From Planctomycetota bacterium (lineage in GTDB: Bacteria; Planctomycetota; Planctomycetia; Gemmatales; Gemmataceae), in assembly GCA_009920765.1 (NCBI GenBank), contig RFZJ01000026.1, positions 1 through 45,173 of the forward strand: a DNA stretch of 45,173 nt. The letters are read 5' to 3'. Below the pieces are notes generated by a model. It had not been told where the DNA came from. It was given only the letters and a program-made list of their open reading frames with translations, and made no database searches. Both the position numbers and the translations under genes were made by a program. Shown piece by piece: positions 24,425 through 33,991 of this stretch. Each line of letters opens with the position of its first letter. Position 1 is the first letter of the stretch.

Positions 24425-25552
24425 ATGAAATCGTCGTATTTTTCCCCAGTTTTGATCAGTGCCATAATGTTCTTAGGCATTGCAAACGCCCAACCTGCTC
24501 CTTTGGATTCCTGGAATTCCTCCGTGGATAAAGCGATTGCCTATCTCAGGAAAAATCAAGCAGAAGATGGTTCCTGGAGTTCCAAGGCCAGTCCGGGTAT
24601 TACCGGGATCATTATCACAGGTCTCCTAAAAACAGGTAAACTTTCTGCCGATGATCCAATGATTGCCAAAGGCCTTAAATATATCGAAAGCCTTATCAAT
24701 ACCAAATCCGGGCACATTGCAGGCATTGATCCCCGTGTTCAGTTGCAAAATTATGTCACGTCGGTCAATGTGATGGCACTGAGTGCCGCCAATAAAGATT
24801 CCTACAAAGCCGTTGTTGGTAATGCTGCCAAGTTTTTAAAACAATTGCAGTGGGATGAAACAGAAGGAAAAAATCCAAAGGATGATTATTATGGTGGTGC
24901 TGGGTACGATAGTAAATCAAGACCCGATCTTTCCAATACAGCCTTTTACCTTGATGCCTTGGTTGCAGCAGGCGTTCCCAAAGATGATCCTGCATTCAAA
25001 AAAGCCATGATCTTTGTCAGCAGATGTCAAAACCTTAAAAGCGAAAATAATGATCAGCCATGGGCCGGAAAGATAAATGATGGCAGTTTTATTTATTCTG
25101 CTGCAGAGGGTGGTGGTGTGCGCAATGCCGATGGCCCAGAAAAAGATGGCTCGATGCCCGGTTATGCAAGCATGACTTATGCTGGAATAAAAAGCATGAT
25201 CTATTGTGGAGTTTCCAAAAACGATCCGAGAGTTAAAAAAGCTTATGAATGGGTTAGCAACAATTATACCTTGGAAGCCAATCCGGGTATGCCCGCCCAA
25301 CGCGCTGCTTGGGGCCTTTTTTATTATTACAACACGATGGCCAAGGCACTCGTGGCACTTGAGATCAACGAAGTAAAAGATTCCAAGGGTGTTTCCCACT
25401 TCTGGAAAGATGAGCTATCCCTGACCCTTGCTAAAAAACAATCACCCGATGGTTCCTGGTCAAACCCGCAGGATCGTTGGATGGAAGGCGACCCTAACTT
25501 GGTAACAGGTTTTGCCCTCATGGCCCTTAGTCATGCCAAGCCTAATAAATAG
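24425..25552 (+). CDS. Secreted terpenoid-cyclase-fold repeat protein (prenyltransferase/squalene-oxidase repeats)
   Basis: A 375-residue exported protein with alpha/alpha-toroid repeats like those of squalene cyclases. A Sec signal (ILISAIMFLGIANA-like, cleavage after ANA) opens it. Repeats of the type AIAYLRKNQAEDGSWSS recur, ending with KKQSPDGSWSNPQDRWMEG, both Q-x-x-DGSW QW-type motifs. The catalytic DxDD of true cyclases is not seen, so it is probably not an enzyme of hopanoid synthesis. Such proteins are abundant in planctomycetes. The NicO transporter start lies inside its last 20 bases, implying an operon. Confidence 0.85.
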   Translation: MKSSYFSPVLISAIMFLGIANAQPAPLDSWNSSVDKAIAYLRKNQAEDGSWSSKASPGITGIIITGLLKTGKLSADDPMIAKGLKYIESLINTKSGHIAGIDPRVQLQNYVTSVNVMALSAANKDSYKAVVGNAAKFLKQLQWDETEGKNPKDDYYGGAGYDSKSRPDLSNTAFYLDALVAAGVPKDDPAFKKAMIFVSRCQNLKSENNDQPWAGKINDGSFIYSAAEGGGVRNADGPEKDGSMPGYASMTYAGIKSMIYCGVSKNDPRVKKAYEWVSNNYTLEANPGMPAQRAAWGLFYYYNTMAKALVALEINEVKDSKGVSHFWKDELSLTLAKKQSPDGSWSNPQDRWMEGDPNLVTGFALMALSHAKPNK

Positions 25553-26960
25553 CATTATTCGTGTGCTGATGCTGGTTGGCTTTTTTTTCAAAGCCAATTC
25601 TGTGTCCGCACATCCTTTGCTATCTGAAAACCATGACCGAACAATAATCATCCGCATCCTGAATAATACGGTGCAACTGGATTATTTGCTTGAGGTCGAT
25701 GAATTACGCGCTGCACGAGATATTGCTTCTCTTCCTGAGGAGCAGCGTTTAAAAATCCGAACCCGGGAACAGCTTTATTCTATTTTTTCCTCTTATATGG
25801 CCGAGGTTCTGGGAATCAATCTCATTGCAAAGGTGGACGGGAAAACAATCAACTTTGTCTGCACTCAAAAATCAATCAGGATCAACAACCACCTTCAATG
25901 TTTTTTTCGTTTTGAGGCGCCCTTTGAAGTTTCCCCCTTACCCAGCCATTCTTTTCAATTCCGTGAGGGGAACTACGCTGAAGATGATTTTTCTAAGTTG
26001 GAAATCCTGACCGCTCCAACCGATGCCTCAATTCTAACCGACCTTCAGCTTCCCAGTCCGGAAATTATTTCGAAACAACCTCTTGATAGGGGCCCCGGTG
26101 AAGCTGAAAAGCTTCGCCTTGCCAGTTTTAATTTCTCCTTGGAAGCAAACGATAAATCCTCTGAATCCAATGATCTTTCAATCCAGCCAACCAAAGATAA
26201 TCAGCGTTCTGAAGATTCCATGCTCAATCTTTTGCTTGATGACAAGCATAATCGTTGGCTTCTTTTTCTCTTTGCCCTATTTTTCGGGGCTGCCCATGCA
26301 TTAACTCCCGGACATGGAAAAACGTTGGCAGCAGCCTATCTCGTTGGCGAAAAAGGTACTCTAGCCCATGCTTTTCTTCTTGGTGCGGTCACCACTATTT
26401 CCCATACAGGGGGCGTGATTTTAATAGCACTTTTTCTCCCATTCTTTTTTCCCAATGCCGCCCCCGCCCAAGTGCAAACGATACTTGGATTTTTTGGCGG
26501 GATTACCATTGCTGCACTCGGTGCTTGGTTGCTCCTTCGTAGAATTCTTGGCCAAGCCGATCATTCGCATGGGCCTGGTGCTTCCCACCAGCATAACCCT
26601 GATGGTAGTATTTCCGTGAATATCCCAGATGCAGGATGGAAGGGAATTGTGATCCTTGGGATTGCAGGGGGGATTGTTCCTTGTTGGGATGCAGTTGCAA
26701 TGCTTCTTTTTGCTTTAAGTGCAGGTTTGACTGCTATTGCTTTACCAATGCTTTTGGCTTTTAGTGCGGGGATGGCAGGGATTTTAGTCGCGGTGGGAAT
26801 TGCTGTGGTTAAAACACGTGATATTATCAAAAAGAATAGGACATCAGGAAAATGGCTTGAGAAAACTTCAAAACTTCTGCCTATTATCAGTGCAGCTTTT
26901 GTAATTGTAATAGGTGTCTGGCTTTGCTCGGAAAGCTTAAAAAGCCAGACCCCTCATTAA
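25533..26960 (+). CDS. NicO-family nickel/cobalt exporter-like membrane protein
   Basis: A 475-residue membrane protein related to RcnA/NicO transporters of Ni2+ or Co2+. A signal peptide (FFFKANSVSA/HPLL) leads a periplasmic domain of about 200 residues, resembling the N-terminal extension seen in larger members. The transport domain follows: the hallmark AHALTPGHGKTLAAAYLVG, then GAVTTISHTGGVILIA, a His-rich loop (DHSHGPGASHQH) likely binding metal, and GGIVPCWDAVAMLLFALS. Six or more helices are visible. I chose the ATG at 25533 over the TTG at 25512. It overlaps the preceding gene by 20 bases. Direction and metal are inferred from the family. Confidence 0.87.
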   Translation: MPSLINSIIRVLMLVGFFFKANSVSAHPLLSENHDRTIIIRILNNTVQLDYLLEVDELRAARDIASLPEEQRLKIRTREQLYSIFSSYMAEVLGINLIAKVDGKTINFVCTQKSIRINNHLQCFFRFEAPFEVSPLPSHSFQFREGNYAEDDFSKLEILTAPTDASILTDLQLPSPEIISKQPLDRGPGEAEKLRLASFNFSLEANDKSSESNDLSIQPTKDNQRSEDSMLNLLLDDKHNRWLLFLFALFFGAAHALTPGHGKTLAAAYLVGEKGTLAHAFLLGAVTTISHTGGVILIALFLPFFFPNAAPAQVQTILGFFGGITIAALGAWLLLRRILGQADHSHGPGASHQHNPDGSISVNIPDAGWKGIVILGIAGGIVPCWDAVAMLLFALSAGLTAIALPMLLAFSAGMAGILVAVGIAVVKTRDIIKKNRTSGKWLEKTSKLLPIISAAFVIVIGVWLCSESLKSQTPH

Positions 26961-27023
26961 AAGAATCTAAATAAACAGGATCAATTCAAAGAAGCACACT
27001 CAAGAAAGGCTTTAAATCCTTAC

Positions 27024-27269
27024 TTAGCGAATGCTTTTAATTTCGTCTTCTGGTCCAACTTCGACAAAGTAACTGGACTCGATGAATCCTGCAGAGGGAA
27101 GAAAATTATTATTCGAGCTTTTCCACACGTTAACGCGCCATTTATTCGCATACACATTGATTGCTGAAATTTTCAACGGGTCTACGGGTTCGCCAACTTT
27201 TGCGAAAAGTTTGGCCAGCAAACTGCTTTCGGGTTGAACTTTTATTTTTGGAATCTCTACTTGGGTCAT
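27024..27269 (-). CDS. Small hypothetical protein
   Basis: An 81-residue protein I do not recognise. It begins MTQVEIPKIKVQPESSLLAK, has a strand-rich middle (ISAINVYANKWRVNVWKS) and an acidic end (SSYFVEVGPEDEIKSIR). No signal or membrane segment is seen. Support for a real gene comes from an AGGAG site 7 bases before the ATG on the minus strand and natural amino-acid composition. It is convergent with the NicO gene and stands alone beside a long AT-rich gap. Confidence 0.6.
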   Translation of the reverse strand: MTQVEIPKIKVQPESSLLAKLFAKVGEPVDPLKISAINVYANKWRVNVWKSSNNNFLPSAGFIESSYFVEVGPEDEIKSIR

Positions 27270-27723
27270 TGTTAAACTCCTAGCTGTTTATTACTTAAAG
27301 TGCCTATTAGCTAAACTATCTAATCAACTGCTTAACACATAATATCTTAACGTTAAATAACAAGGATTCTGTTCTACTTCTAGACCACTTTTAACGATTG
27401 ATTAATTAGAACCCACTATAATACATAATAGCCTGCCTTTTAATTATTCGACAGCAGAAGCAAAATATTTCATCAAGTTTGCAATAATTAAAAAAATTAT
27501 ACTGGATAACCGATTCGGAGACGCCTTTTGCTTGCCTAGAGTTCCATTTTTCACAACTAGGCAACTATTTGGCTTTTTGCCTGGGCGGTTAATCAAGCTA
27601 AAGTGCAGGATTATCAAGCTATTTGAAATAAAATTAATTGTAACCTTTCAACTTTACTGGGAATGTCAATTAAGTTAATTTAATAGTTAGCTCTTACCTA
27701 AGAAAAATACCAGGACTAGTTTA
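27270..27723. other. AT-rich intergenic region, 454 bases, no gene
   Basis: The longest gap of the window, between the divergent small hypothetical gene and the sigma factor operon. It is markedly AT-rich, with several TTAATTAA-like and AATTA runs. A consensus-like TATAAT is at 27417-27422 but without a convincing -35 partner. No reading frame, repeat array or RNA gene could be supported. Confidence 0.4.
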
Positions 27724-28290
27724 ATGGATCAGGAATCGCCCCCGCCCAGTGGATTGAATTTTAATGATTCTGAAGAAATTATTCGCCTTCTCAAGAGGTT
27801 GGTTCCCTTCGCCTTGACTAAAATTGACAAGCTTTTAGTGTCCAAGTTGGACCCGGAGGACATTGTACAATCAGTTTTTCGTAATTTCTTTACTGAGTTG
27901 CAAAAGGGTACCTTTAAACCTGCAAGCTGGGAGGAAATGTGGTACCTGCTAGCAAAAATGACCATCTGGAAATGCAACAGCAAGCGCCAATTTTATTTAA
28001 GCCAGTCGCGAGATGTTCGAATAGAAAAGCCGTTGGATGGCAATGAATCTAGCGCCGGGAACTCTTTTCTCTTGGATGAAAGATTAATACTTGAGGAATC
28101 TCTTGACTTGGTAATGGTTAGGCTTGAAGATGAAAATAGGAAAAAAGCGTTTCTTATGACCCTTCAAGGTTTTTCTCCTGTAGAAATTGCAGAGGATCTG
28201 GGGGTTTCTAAAAGAACGGTTGAGAGGTTGAAAAACGATATCAGGGAAATTCTTACCCTGGAAATTAATTCAGGATCCCCAAGGAATTAA
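27724..28290 (+). CDS. ECF-type RNA polymerase sigma factor
   Basis: A 188-residue group 4 sigma factor that would redirect RNA polymerase to a small regulon. Region 2 is visible at about residues 30-100 (KLDPEDIVQSVFRNFFTEL, then WEEMWYLLAKMTIWKC). Region 4 is a helix-turn-helix at about 145-180 (LQGFSPVEIAEDLGVSKRTV). The style matches the planctomycete ECF-like group (PF07638-type). The stop codon is directly followed by the ATG of a membrane protein gene, so the two are translationally coupled. That protein may be its partner, though no zinc-finger anti-sigma motif is present. Confidence 0.9.
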   Translation: MDQESPPPSGLNFNDSEEIIRLLKRLVPFALTKIDKLLVSKLDPEDIVQSVFRNFFTELQKGTFKPASWEEMWYLLAKMTIWKCNSKRQFYLSQSRDVRIEKPLDGNESSAGNSFLLDERLILEESLDLVMVRLEDENRKKAFLMTLQGFSPVEIAEDLGVSKRTVERLKNDIREILTLEINSGSPRN

Positions 28291-28902
28291 ATGTCACAAA
28301 TAACAGATTCAGATAACCCAGTCAGACCCCCGTTGGGACTTCCCCAAGGTAGTGTCCGTGCGTTGTTAACCCTTTTGATTCTTGCTGTTGTCATCAATGA
28401 AATGATGTCAGGCCGAGATGTCGATATTTTGTGGAACGAAACGCTATTGATTGCACTAGCACATTATTTTTCGAGGCGCAGATTTCTAAATATCCCACCT
28501 GAAGTTGTTCCCAGATTGCAAAAAGAAGGCCTTCTTCCACCAGAAACCAGGCCTCTTTACCTACCCGCGGGGGTCATTAGGGCAATGATTCTGCTTGCTT
28601 TTGGTGTTACGGGCTTTTTTCTACAAAAACAAGGCAGGTTGTTTGATCCGAAGGTGTTGCCCATCTTTGGCGCAGTAGGTGCTTATATTTCTGGGATGGT
28701 TATTGCTTATTTTGCAAAATGTTTCATGCGGCCCGGCGTGAATTCCATGCTGGCTCGCTGGCAGGATATTCAAGCCATGCTGGTACTGGTTACCGTTGCT
28801 AGTACTGCTGCAATTTTTTTTATTCATGGCCCAGAAGGCCTTCCAAGCTGGCTAAGGCACGCATCCCTCTTTTTAAGCTTGTATTATTTTGGTGCCCGTT
28901 AA
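28291..28902 (+). CDS. Membrane protein coupled to the ECF sigma factor, with internal duplication
   Basis: A 203-residue integral membrane protein of unknown function. About five hydrophobic segments are visible, near residues 22-40, 93-111, 120-142, 160-178 and 185-200. Two similar units introduce the halves: LGLPQGSVRALLTLLILAVV near residue 14 and LYLPAGVIRAMILLAFGVTG near residue 88, both LP-x-G-x-(V/I)-R-A followed by a helix. A basic cytoplasmic loop with SRRRF lies between them. It has no HxxxCxxC anti-sigma motif. It starts immediately at the sigma factor stop (28288-28290). A role in controlling the sigma factor is inference from coupling alone. Confidence 0.75.
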   Translation: MSQITDSDNPVRPPLGLPQGSVRALLTLLILAVVINEMMSGRDVDILWNETLLIALAHYFSRRRFLNIPPEVVPRLQKEGLLPPETRPLYLPAGVIRAMILLAFGVTGFFLQKQGRLFDPKVLPIFGAVGAYISGMVIAYFAKCFMRPGVNSMLARWQDIQAMLVLVTVASTAAIFFIHGPEGLPSWLRHASLFLSLYYFGAR

Positions 28903-28905
28903 TTT

Positions 28906-29913
28906 TTAGATGGTATCGACTTCGGTGTTTCTTAGAACCATTGCCGCCTGTTCGGGTGGAATATGGTTAATGTAAAATCCTGTGCCCCATTCAAATCCTG
29001 CAACTCGGGTAAGCCTCGGAATAATTTCCATATGCCAGTGATAGTGGGGCAGTTGTGATGAATTCAAGGCCCCTGTATGAATCATGTAGTTGTAGGCTGG
29101 GTTATCCAAGGCGATTTCCAGCTTCAACAATATCGTTTTAAGCACCCCGCCCAATTCATCGAGTTCATTCTTCGAGGCTGTTTCATAATGGCTGTTATGC
29201 TGCTTGGGAATTATCCAGGTTTCAAAGGGAAACCTGCTTGCATAAGGAGCAATCACCAGGAAGCTTGGGCTATCAAGGATGACTCTTTTATCAGCTCCAA
29301 GTTCCTGAGAAATAATGTCGCAATAAATGCAGCGTCCCCGGAAATTGTAAAATTCCAGGGCCCCGTTTATTTCTTCGAGAACATTGATGGGAAGGATTGG
29401 TGTGACAATAAGCTGGCTGTGGGAATGCTCTAATGAAGCACCCGCAGCAGCGCCTACATTTTTAAAAATCATGCCATAAACCATCCTTCGATCCATTTTT
29501 AGGTCCGAAAGTCTTTCGTGATAAGTCCACAGGATTTCGCGGATATAGCTTTCAGGCAGCCGGGCCATGCTCGTTTCATGGAAAGGGCATTCAAGGATGA
29601 CTTCATGTGCCCCGATCCCATTCATGCAATCGTAAATCCCATCCCCTTTTTTTTGCAGATCCCCTTCGATTTGTAGAGCTGGAAATTTGTTGGGAACCAC
29701 CCGGACACGCCATCCTGGTTGATCTACCTTGGTGCCTGGTTCCCTGAAAGAATAAATTTCGTTGGGTGTTTTATCTTCATTCCCTTCGCAAAAGGGGCAG
29801 TACCCCCCCGGTGCAAGAAGGGGTTCTGCAGATTGAGGCATCGGCCTACGAGCCCGCTCAGTTGCAATAATCACCCAACGACCAACAATCGGATCCTTGC
29901 GAAGCTCTGGCAT
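28906..29913 (-). CDS. galT: GalT-family hexose-1-phosphate uridylyl/adenylyl transferase
   Basis: A HIT-superfamily nucleotidyltransferase acting on sugar 1-phosphates. The 335-residue protein has a zinc-binding [12 protein letters not shown] and second-half [10 protein letters not shown]. The catalytic HxHxQ appears as [12 protein letters not shown] (second His as nucleophile), and [11 protein letters not shown] lies near the end. Length matches GalT. It is third in a minus-strand operon behind glgA and a GH57 gene (52 bases from the latter), so a job feeding or removing glucose 1-phosphate or ADP-glucose for glycogen is possible. GalT versus ADP-glucose phosphorylase-type specificity cannot be decided here. 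Confidence 0.9.
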   Translation of the reverse strand: MPELRKDPIVGRWVIIATERARRPMPQSAEPLLAPGGYCPFCEGNEDKTPNEIYSFREPGTKVDQPGWRVRVVPNKFPALQIEGDLQKKGDGIYDCMNGIGAHEVILECPFHETSMARLPESYIREILWTYHERLSDLKMDRRMVYGMIFKNVGAAAGASLEHSHSQLIVTPILPINVLEEINGALEFYNFRGRCIYCDIISQELGADKRVILDSPSFLVIAPYASRFPFETWIIPKQHNSHYETASKNELDELGGVLKTILLKLEIALDNPAYNYMIHTGALNSSQLPHYHWHMEIIPRLTRVAGFEWGTGFYINHIPPEQAAMVLRNTEVDTI

Positions 29914-29965
29914 GATTTAACATCCCCATTTTTCCATGGTTTCAATTGATTCAGCTTGGATTAAA

Positions 29966-32140
29966 TCAAACATTCCACATGATTTGTTCAAAATCACTGG
30001 TTGGCCTTTTGAAGGTAATCAATCCTTCTCTTGGTGCCCGGTCTCTACCCAGCCCATTTTCCAAAATCTCAACATAAAAAGAAACAGTTTGATCTTCCTT
30101 TACATCGAGTGATTCAAAAAGAATGGATAACTCCACTACTTTTTGCAAGGCAATCTCGATGGGCGAAATTATTTCTTTTCCAGCCAATTGATGAACAGCG
30201 GTAATTTTTTCCTGGTTGGATATATCAATGATCACCTGGTGCGCTGCAGGCTCCAAAAACCCGATTTTAATTTGATGAAACTGCTTGAGTGACTGCTTGG
30301 CATCAGCATTGCAGTCAATTCGGATGAATAATTTTTTAAGATTAAAACCAAAGTAGATGTCGCGAAGCGGGCCCTTGGTAGTCATAGCCATGGTGCCTCG
30401 TTCTCCTTGACAGGCGTAATGCCCTGCGGTGAGCCATTCAAAAAATCGGGGCAGGCCATCGATTCGAATTTCGAGGAAAGAACGGGGCAGGGTATGAATG
30501 TTGCGCACACCTTTTTTGCGGATGGGCCTGTCAAGTTCTACAGGGGGAAGATCGCCCAGAAAAGTATAAACATTTTTCAGGTGTCTGCGAAAAAGTTCAT
30601 CGAATAGGGCATCTTGTGCGCAGGAATGATCATCTCCATACCACCAGAACCAGTCGCTTCCCTGGGCGATATAAATCTCCCGCCAGGCTTTTTGCAATAA
30701 TTCAGGAAGAGACGAGGAATCCTTTGTTTTTAAATATTCGCGTGCTTTATGCAGTAGATCCCAAGCTGTATTATCCTCTTCATGCCCCACCCAGATTGCA
30801 AAGTTGTGGTTGATCCATGATCCGGCAAAAAGATGATCAAGTTTATTCGTGGGGGGGTATTGCGTGAGATAATCGCCCAGACGAACAGGATGCACGTTGG
30901 CTGTGGAGGTGCATTTACGATAAAGAGCCCGGATAAAGTCGACACCCCCGCCTGGGTAATGCTCCCAGCAATTTTCCCCATCAAGGATTACCGTAACCAA
31001 TGCGGGCTTTTCCGAGTTGATGGATTTTCCAATTTCCGAAAGGGTGTGAATAAAGTCCTGGGCGGCAGCTTCGGGGTCGCTGTGCTGATAACGAAAACCT
31101 ATCAGATCGCTAAGGGCATGATCACGAAAAACAATATTGAGCTCCTTACCTGAATCATGAACCCTGTAGGGTGAATAAAGTTTATGGGGGTTGCGGACAT
31201 ATCCTTGGGAATCTCTGCTGACATCGCCATGCGTTGATGCAGATAGTATTTCTTCATCAGTAGCAATCCACCGAAATCCAAAGCTTTCAGCAAGGGAAAT
31301 AAAAGTCTGGCAGACACTTCCTTCGGAAGGCCACATCCCGGTGGGGGCAACACCAAAAATAGACTTGTACTGATCGATTGCTTTTTGGAAATGTACTCTT
31401 GCATCTTCGAGATAAGCGCCCTGATAGGAGGGTAATTGAATTTGGGGGAGTGCCTCGCGTGCAAACTTTTTATCCAGAAGCAGTGGTACAATAGGGTGAA
31501 AGTAGGGGGTGGTTGTAATCTCCACCTGCCCATTTTCCTGCAATTTTTTATGAAGGGGCAGGACTAATTTTAGAATCTCAAGGTGCTTGTCTAATAGGAG
31601 TTGCTTTTCTTCCTCTGTAAATTGTTTTCCCTTGTTGACAAGTGAGGAAAGAAAAGGATCTTGGGCGACTGCAATTGGATGCACCCAGGCAAGATTAAAC
31701 CATACTTGCAAATCCCTGAGATCCTTGGAATTAAAACGACGTAGTGCCTCCTGCCCAGAGCATCGTCCCAATCCCCTCCGTTGGTATAGTTCAGCAAAAC
31801 GAGGGAAAGGAAGGATCATATGGTGTGGGTTGGCCATGAAGAAATTATCAAGCAAAAAAATTGCCTCGGCTTCCTCGAGGCTGTCTGCATTGATCCTGGA
31901 AACATCAAGGAACCGATCGGATCTGCCTTGTTCTGTATATTGGAGAATTTGCTCGATAAGGCTGGGTACCAAATTGATGGAACAACGCATGGAGGGAAAT
32001 TCCATGAGATGCAAAAGCATGCCGTAATAATCCTTGACCCCGTGCAGACGAACCCAGGGCATGGGATTCTCGCCTGTAAAATCATCAGGATAATAAGGCT
32101 GGTGTTGATGCCATAAAAAAGCTAAGGAAACATCCGCCAT
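29966..32140 (-). CDS. Glycoside hydrolase family 57 (alpha-amylase/glucanotransferase type)
   Basis: A 724-residue retaining alpha-glucan enzyme. The GH57 barrel (about residues 1-430) opens with LAFLWHQHQPYYPDDFTGE. It contains the catalytic nucleophile region GMWPSEGSVCQTF (Glu) and the acid/base region VILDGENCWEHYPGGG (Asp). A helical segment (to about 500) and a beta-rich C-terminal domain (about 530-720) follow. No signal peptide is present, so it acts in the cytoplasm, presumably trimming or rearranging glycogen. It lies 28 bases after glgA. Debranching, amylase and 4-alpha-glucanotransferase are all possible activities. Confidence 0.92.
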   Translation of the reverse strand: MADVSLAFLWHQHQPYYPDDFTGENPMPWVRLHGVKDYYGMLLHLMEFPSMRCSINLVPSLIEQILQYTEQGRSDRFLDVSRINADSLEEAEAIFLLDNFFMANPHHMILPFPRFAELYQRRGLGRCSGQEALRRFNSKDLRDLQVWFNLAWVHPIAVAQDPFLSSLVNKGKQFTEEEKQLLLDKHLEILKLVLPLHKKLQENGQVEITTTPYFHPIVPLLLDKKFAREALPQIQLPSYQGAYLEDARVHFQKAIDQYKSIFGVAPTGMWPSEGSVCQTFISLAESFGFRWIATDEEILSASTHGDVSRDSQGYVRNPHKLYSPYRVHDSGKELNIVFRDHALSDLIGFRYQHSDPEAAAQDFIHTLSEIGKSINSEKPALVTVILDGENCWEHYPGGGVDFIRALYRKCTSTANVHPVRLGDYLTQYPPTNKLDHLFAGSWINHNFAIWVGHEEDNTAWDLLHKAREYLKTKDSSSLPELLQKAWREIYIAQGSDWFWWYGDDHSCAQDALFDELFRRHLKNVYTFLGDLPPVELDRPIRKKGVRNIHTLPRSFLEIRIDGLPRFFEWLTAGHYACQGERGTMAMTTKGPLRDIYFGFNLKKLFIRIDCNADAKQSLKQFHQIKIGFLEPAAHQVIIDISNQEKITAVHQLAGKEIISPIEIALQKVVELSILFESLDVKEDQTVSFYVEILENGLGRDRAPREGLITFKRPTSDFEQIMWNV

Positions 32141-32168
32141 GGTGGATCACGCCTCAGTAATGGAAACA

Positions 32169-33689
32169 CTAAGCTTGACTAGATATTATTGTACGATAAA
32201 GCTGTTGATAATTTCTTGCACTGCGGTTCCAAGACCAATCTTGCATCATGGCATTGCGTTGAATTTGGGCCCATTCCTGTGGTTGATTTCGATAGCAATC
32301 AATGGTTCTGTAAAGGCAATCATAAAGAGCAGCGGAACTGTAAGCATTGAAACTAAAACCGGTTGCGGACTTGTTGGCAAGGGAAGTGGGATTGGCATCG
32401 GTGACTGTATCAGCAAGGCCGCCTGTGGCACGTACAATGGGAAGAGTGCCATAGCGCATGCTATAAAGTTGGTTGAGGCCCGAGGGTTCGTAAAGGCTGG
32501 GCATGAGGAAACAGTCCGCCCCGGCTTCAATTTTGTGTGCCATGGATTCATTGAAAGCGAAATTGAGTGCGACTCGGCCTGGGAAGGTGGCCTGCAGTTG
32601 CACCAATGCATTTTGATAGTAGGAATCCCCTTCGCCCAAAACCACAAATTGAATTCCCAAATCCATCATGCGCCATGCACTTTCAATTACCAGATCAATG
32701 CCTTTTTGCTGAACAAGCCTTGCGACAAGTCCGACGATAGGGATGGAGGGATTGACCTCTAGTCCGAGTTCATGCTGGAGTGCTTTTTTGCAGAGTGCTT
32801 TTCCAGGTTGTATGTTGCGGGCATCATATTTTCCTGGAATCAATGGGTCGTTTGCGGGATCCCAGACTTTGTAATCAATTCCATTGACGATGCCGGTTAA
32901 TTTTTCTGCAAGTGCGGTAAGCACCCCCTGCAAGCCATATCCGTAGTAGGGAGTTTGGATTTCGCGGGCATAAGTTGGGCTGACCGTGCTGATGCGATCA
33001 GAAAAAACAATTCCCGCTTTAAGGAAACTGAGGGTGTCGTGGAACTCGAGTTGGTTAAGGTTGAAAAGCTTCCAATTGAGATGAACCATATTCATATCTT
33101 CTTTCCAGAAATTGCCTTGGTAGGCAATATTGTGGATGGTCATCAGGCTGCGAACCTTTTGGTATTTTTCAGCAAGGGCCCTATCTTCGCTATGGTCGTA
33201 TTTTTCCCTTAGGAGGACCGGGCCAAGGCCTGATTGCCAATCGTTCCAATGAACAACATCTGGCCAGAAGCCAAGTTGGGGAAATGAGGCTAGGACAGCC
33301 TCATTAAAAAAGTAAAACCGGGCAGAATTATCAGGGTAATCTTTCTTAGCGCCTTCAGACCCGGCAAATTGGTAAAGTCCTCTGCCATAGGATGGATTGT
33401 CGCGCTCAAAGAGATCCGGATTTTCAACCAGATAAATAGTGACGTTGGAACCAGGTATTTTTGACTTCGCAAGTGAGCCAGGCACCAGATTGGGCCCTAA
33501 CGGAATTTGAAAACGTACTTTCGTGCTTTCAAAATTTCCTGTTTTTCTGATGCAATGATACATCGGTAGAAAAACAATAACTTCTTCGCCCAGATTTTCC
33601 AGTGCAGGGGGTAGAGCTCCAGCAACATCTGCCAAACCACCTGTCTTGGCAAATCCGACCACTTCTGATGATACCAGCGCGATCCGCAT
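32169..33689 (-). CDS. glgA: Glycogen synthase GlgA (GT5)
   Basis: Transfers glucose from ADP-glucose to the growing alpha-1,4-glucan. The 506-residue GT-B protein has the ADP-glucose-binding KTGG (VVGFAKTGGLADVAGALP) at the N-terminus. HNIAYQGNFW follows in the first domain. IVGLVARLVQQKGIDLVIES and PSLYEPSGLNQLYSMRYGTL with the conserved Glu lie in the second. Length is normal (about 475-500). It is first gene of the glgA-GH57-galT operon. GlgC, GlgB and GlgP genes are not in the window. Confidence 0.97.
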   Translation of the reverse strand: MRIALVSSEVVGFAKTGGLADVAGALPPALENLGEEVIVFLPMYHCIRKTGNFESTKVRFQIPLGPNLVPGSLAKSKIPGSNVTIYLVENPDLFERDNPSYGRGLYQFAGSEGAKKDYPDNSARFYFFNEAVLASFPQLGFWPDVVHWNDWQSGLGPVLLREKYDHSEDRALAEKYQKVRSLMTIHNIAYQGNFWKEDMNMVHLNWKLFNLNQLEFHDTLSFLKAGIVFSDRISTVSPTYAREIQTPYYGYGLQGVLTALAEKLTGIVNGIDYKVWDPANDPLIPGKYDARNIQPGKALCKKALQHELGLEVNPSIPIVGLVARLVQQKGIDLVIESAWRMMDLGIQFVVLGEGDSYYQNALVQLQATFPGRVALNFAFNESMAHKIEAGADCFLMPSLYEPSGLNQLYSMRYGTLPIVRATGGLADTVTDANPTSLANKSATGFSFNAYSSAALYDCLYRTIDCYRNQPQEWAQIQRNAMMQDWSWNRSARNYQQLYRTIISSQA

Positions 33690-33991
33690 CGCATAAACCC
33701 TTAATAAGGCTTTTATTAACGCCTCAAAACTTTTTGAATTACTTAATGTTACTCTATACTTGAGCTTACGGTTCTAATTGCCTCTTCAGAAGTATTTGTT
33801 ATATGAAGAAATGTGGTTTCCTTTTACGCCAACTGTTAATCCGGAAATTTCGTTACAGCCGGTATACGTCAACCCTCTTTTCTTTGCCGTTCTTTCAATT
33901 ATTAATTCTAAATTCAAGATAAATCATGCCCTTTATTCAAGGGTTGCTAAGATATTTATAGCGTTGAAGTTGACCTAATTACGAGGTTGCC
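33690..33991. other. Divergent intergenic region, 302 bases
   Basis: Separates glgA (minus) and mnmA (plus) and must carry promoters for both. AT-rich; an overlapping 66-codon frame at 33778-33978 has no start signal and reads as noise. No operator or riboswitch recognised. Confidence 0.4.

Noticed and set aside
24425..25552. Squalene-hopene cyclase enzyme
   Set aside because: QW-like repeats are present but the DxDD catalytic motif is not seen, there is a Sec signal, and the length is about half of a true cyclase.
27417..27422. TATAAT as promoter of the sigma operon
   Set aside because: About 300 bases from the start codon, no -35 at 16-18 bases, and expected by chance in such AT-rich sequence.
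32139..32762. 207-codon plus-strand frame opposite glgA
   Set aside because: Entirely antisense to glgA, whose motifs are unambiguous.
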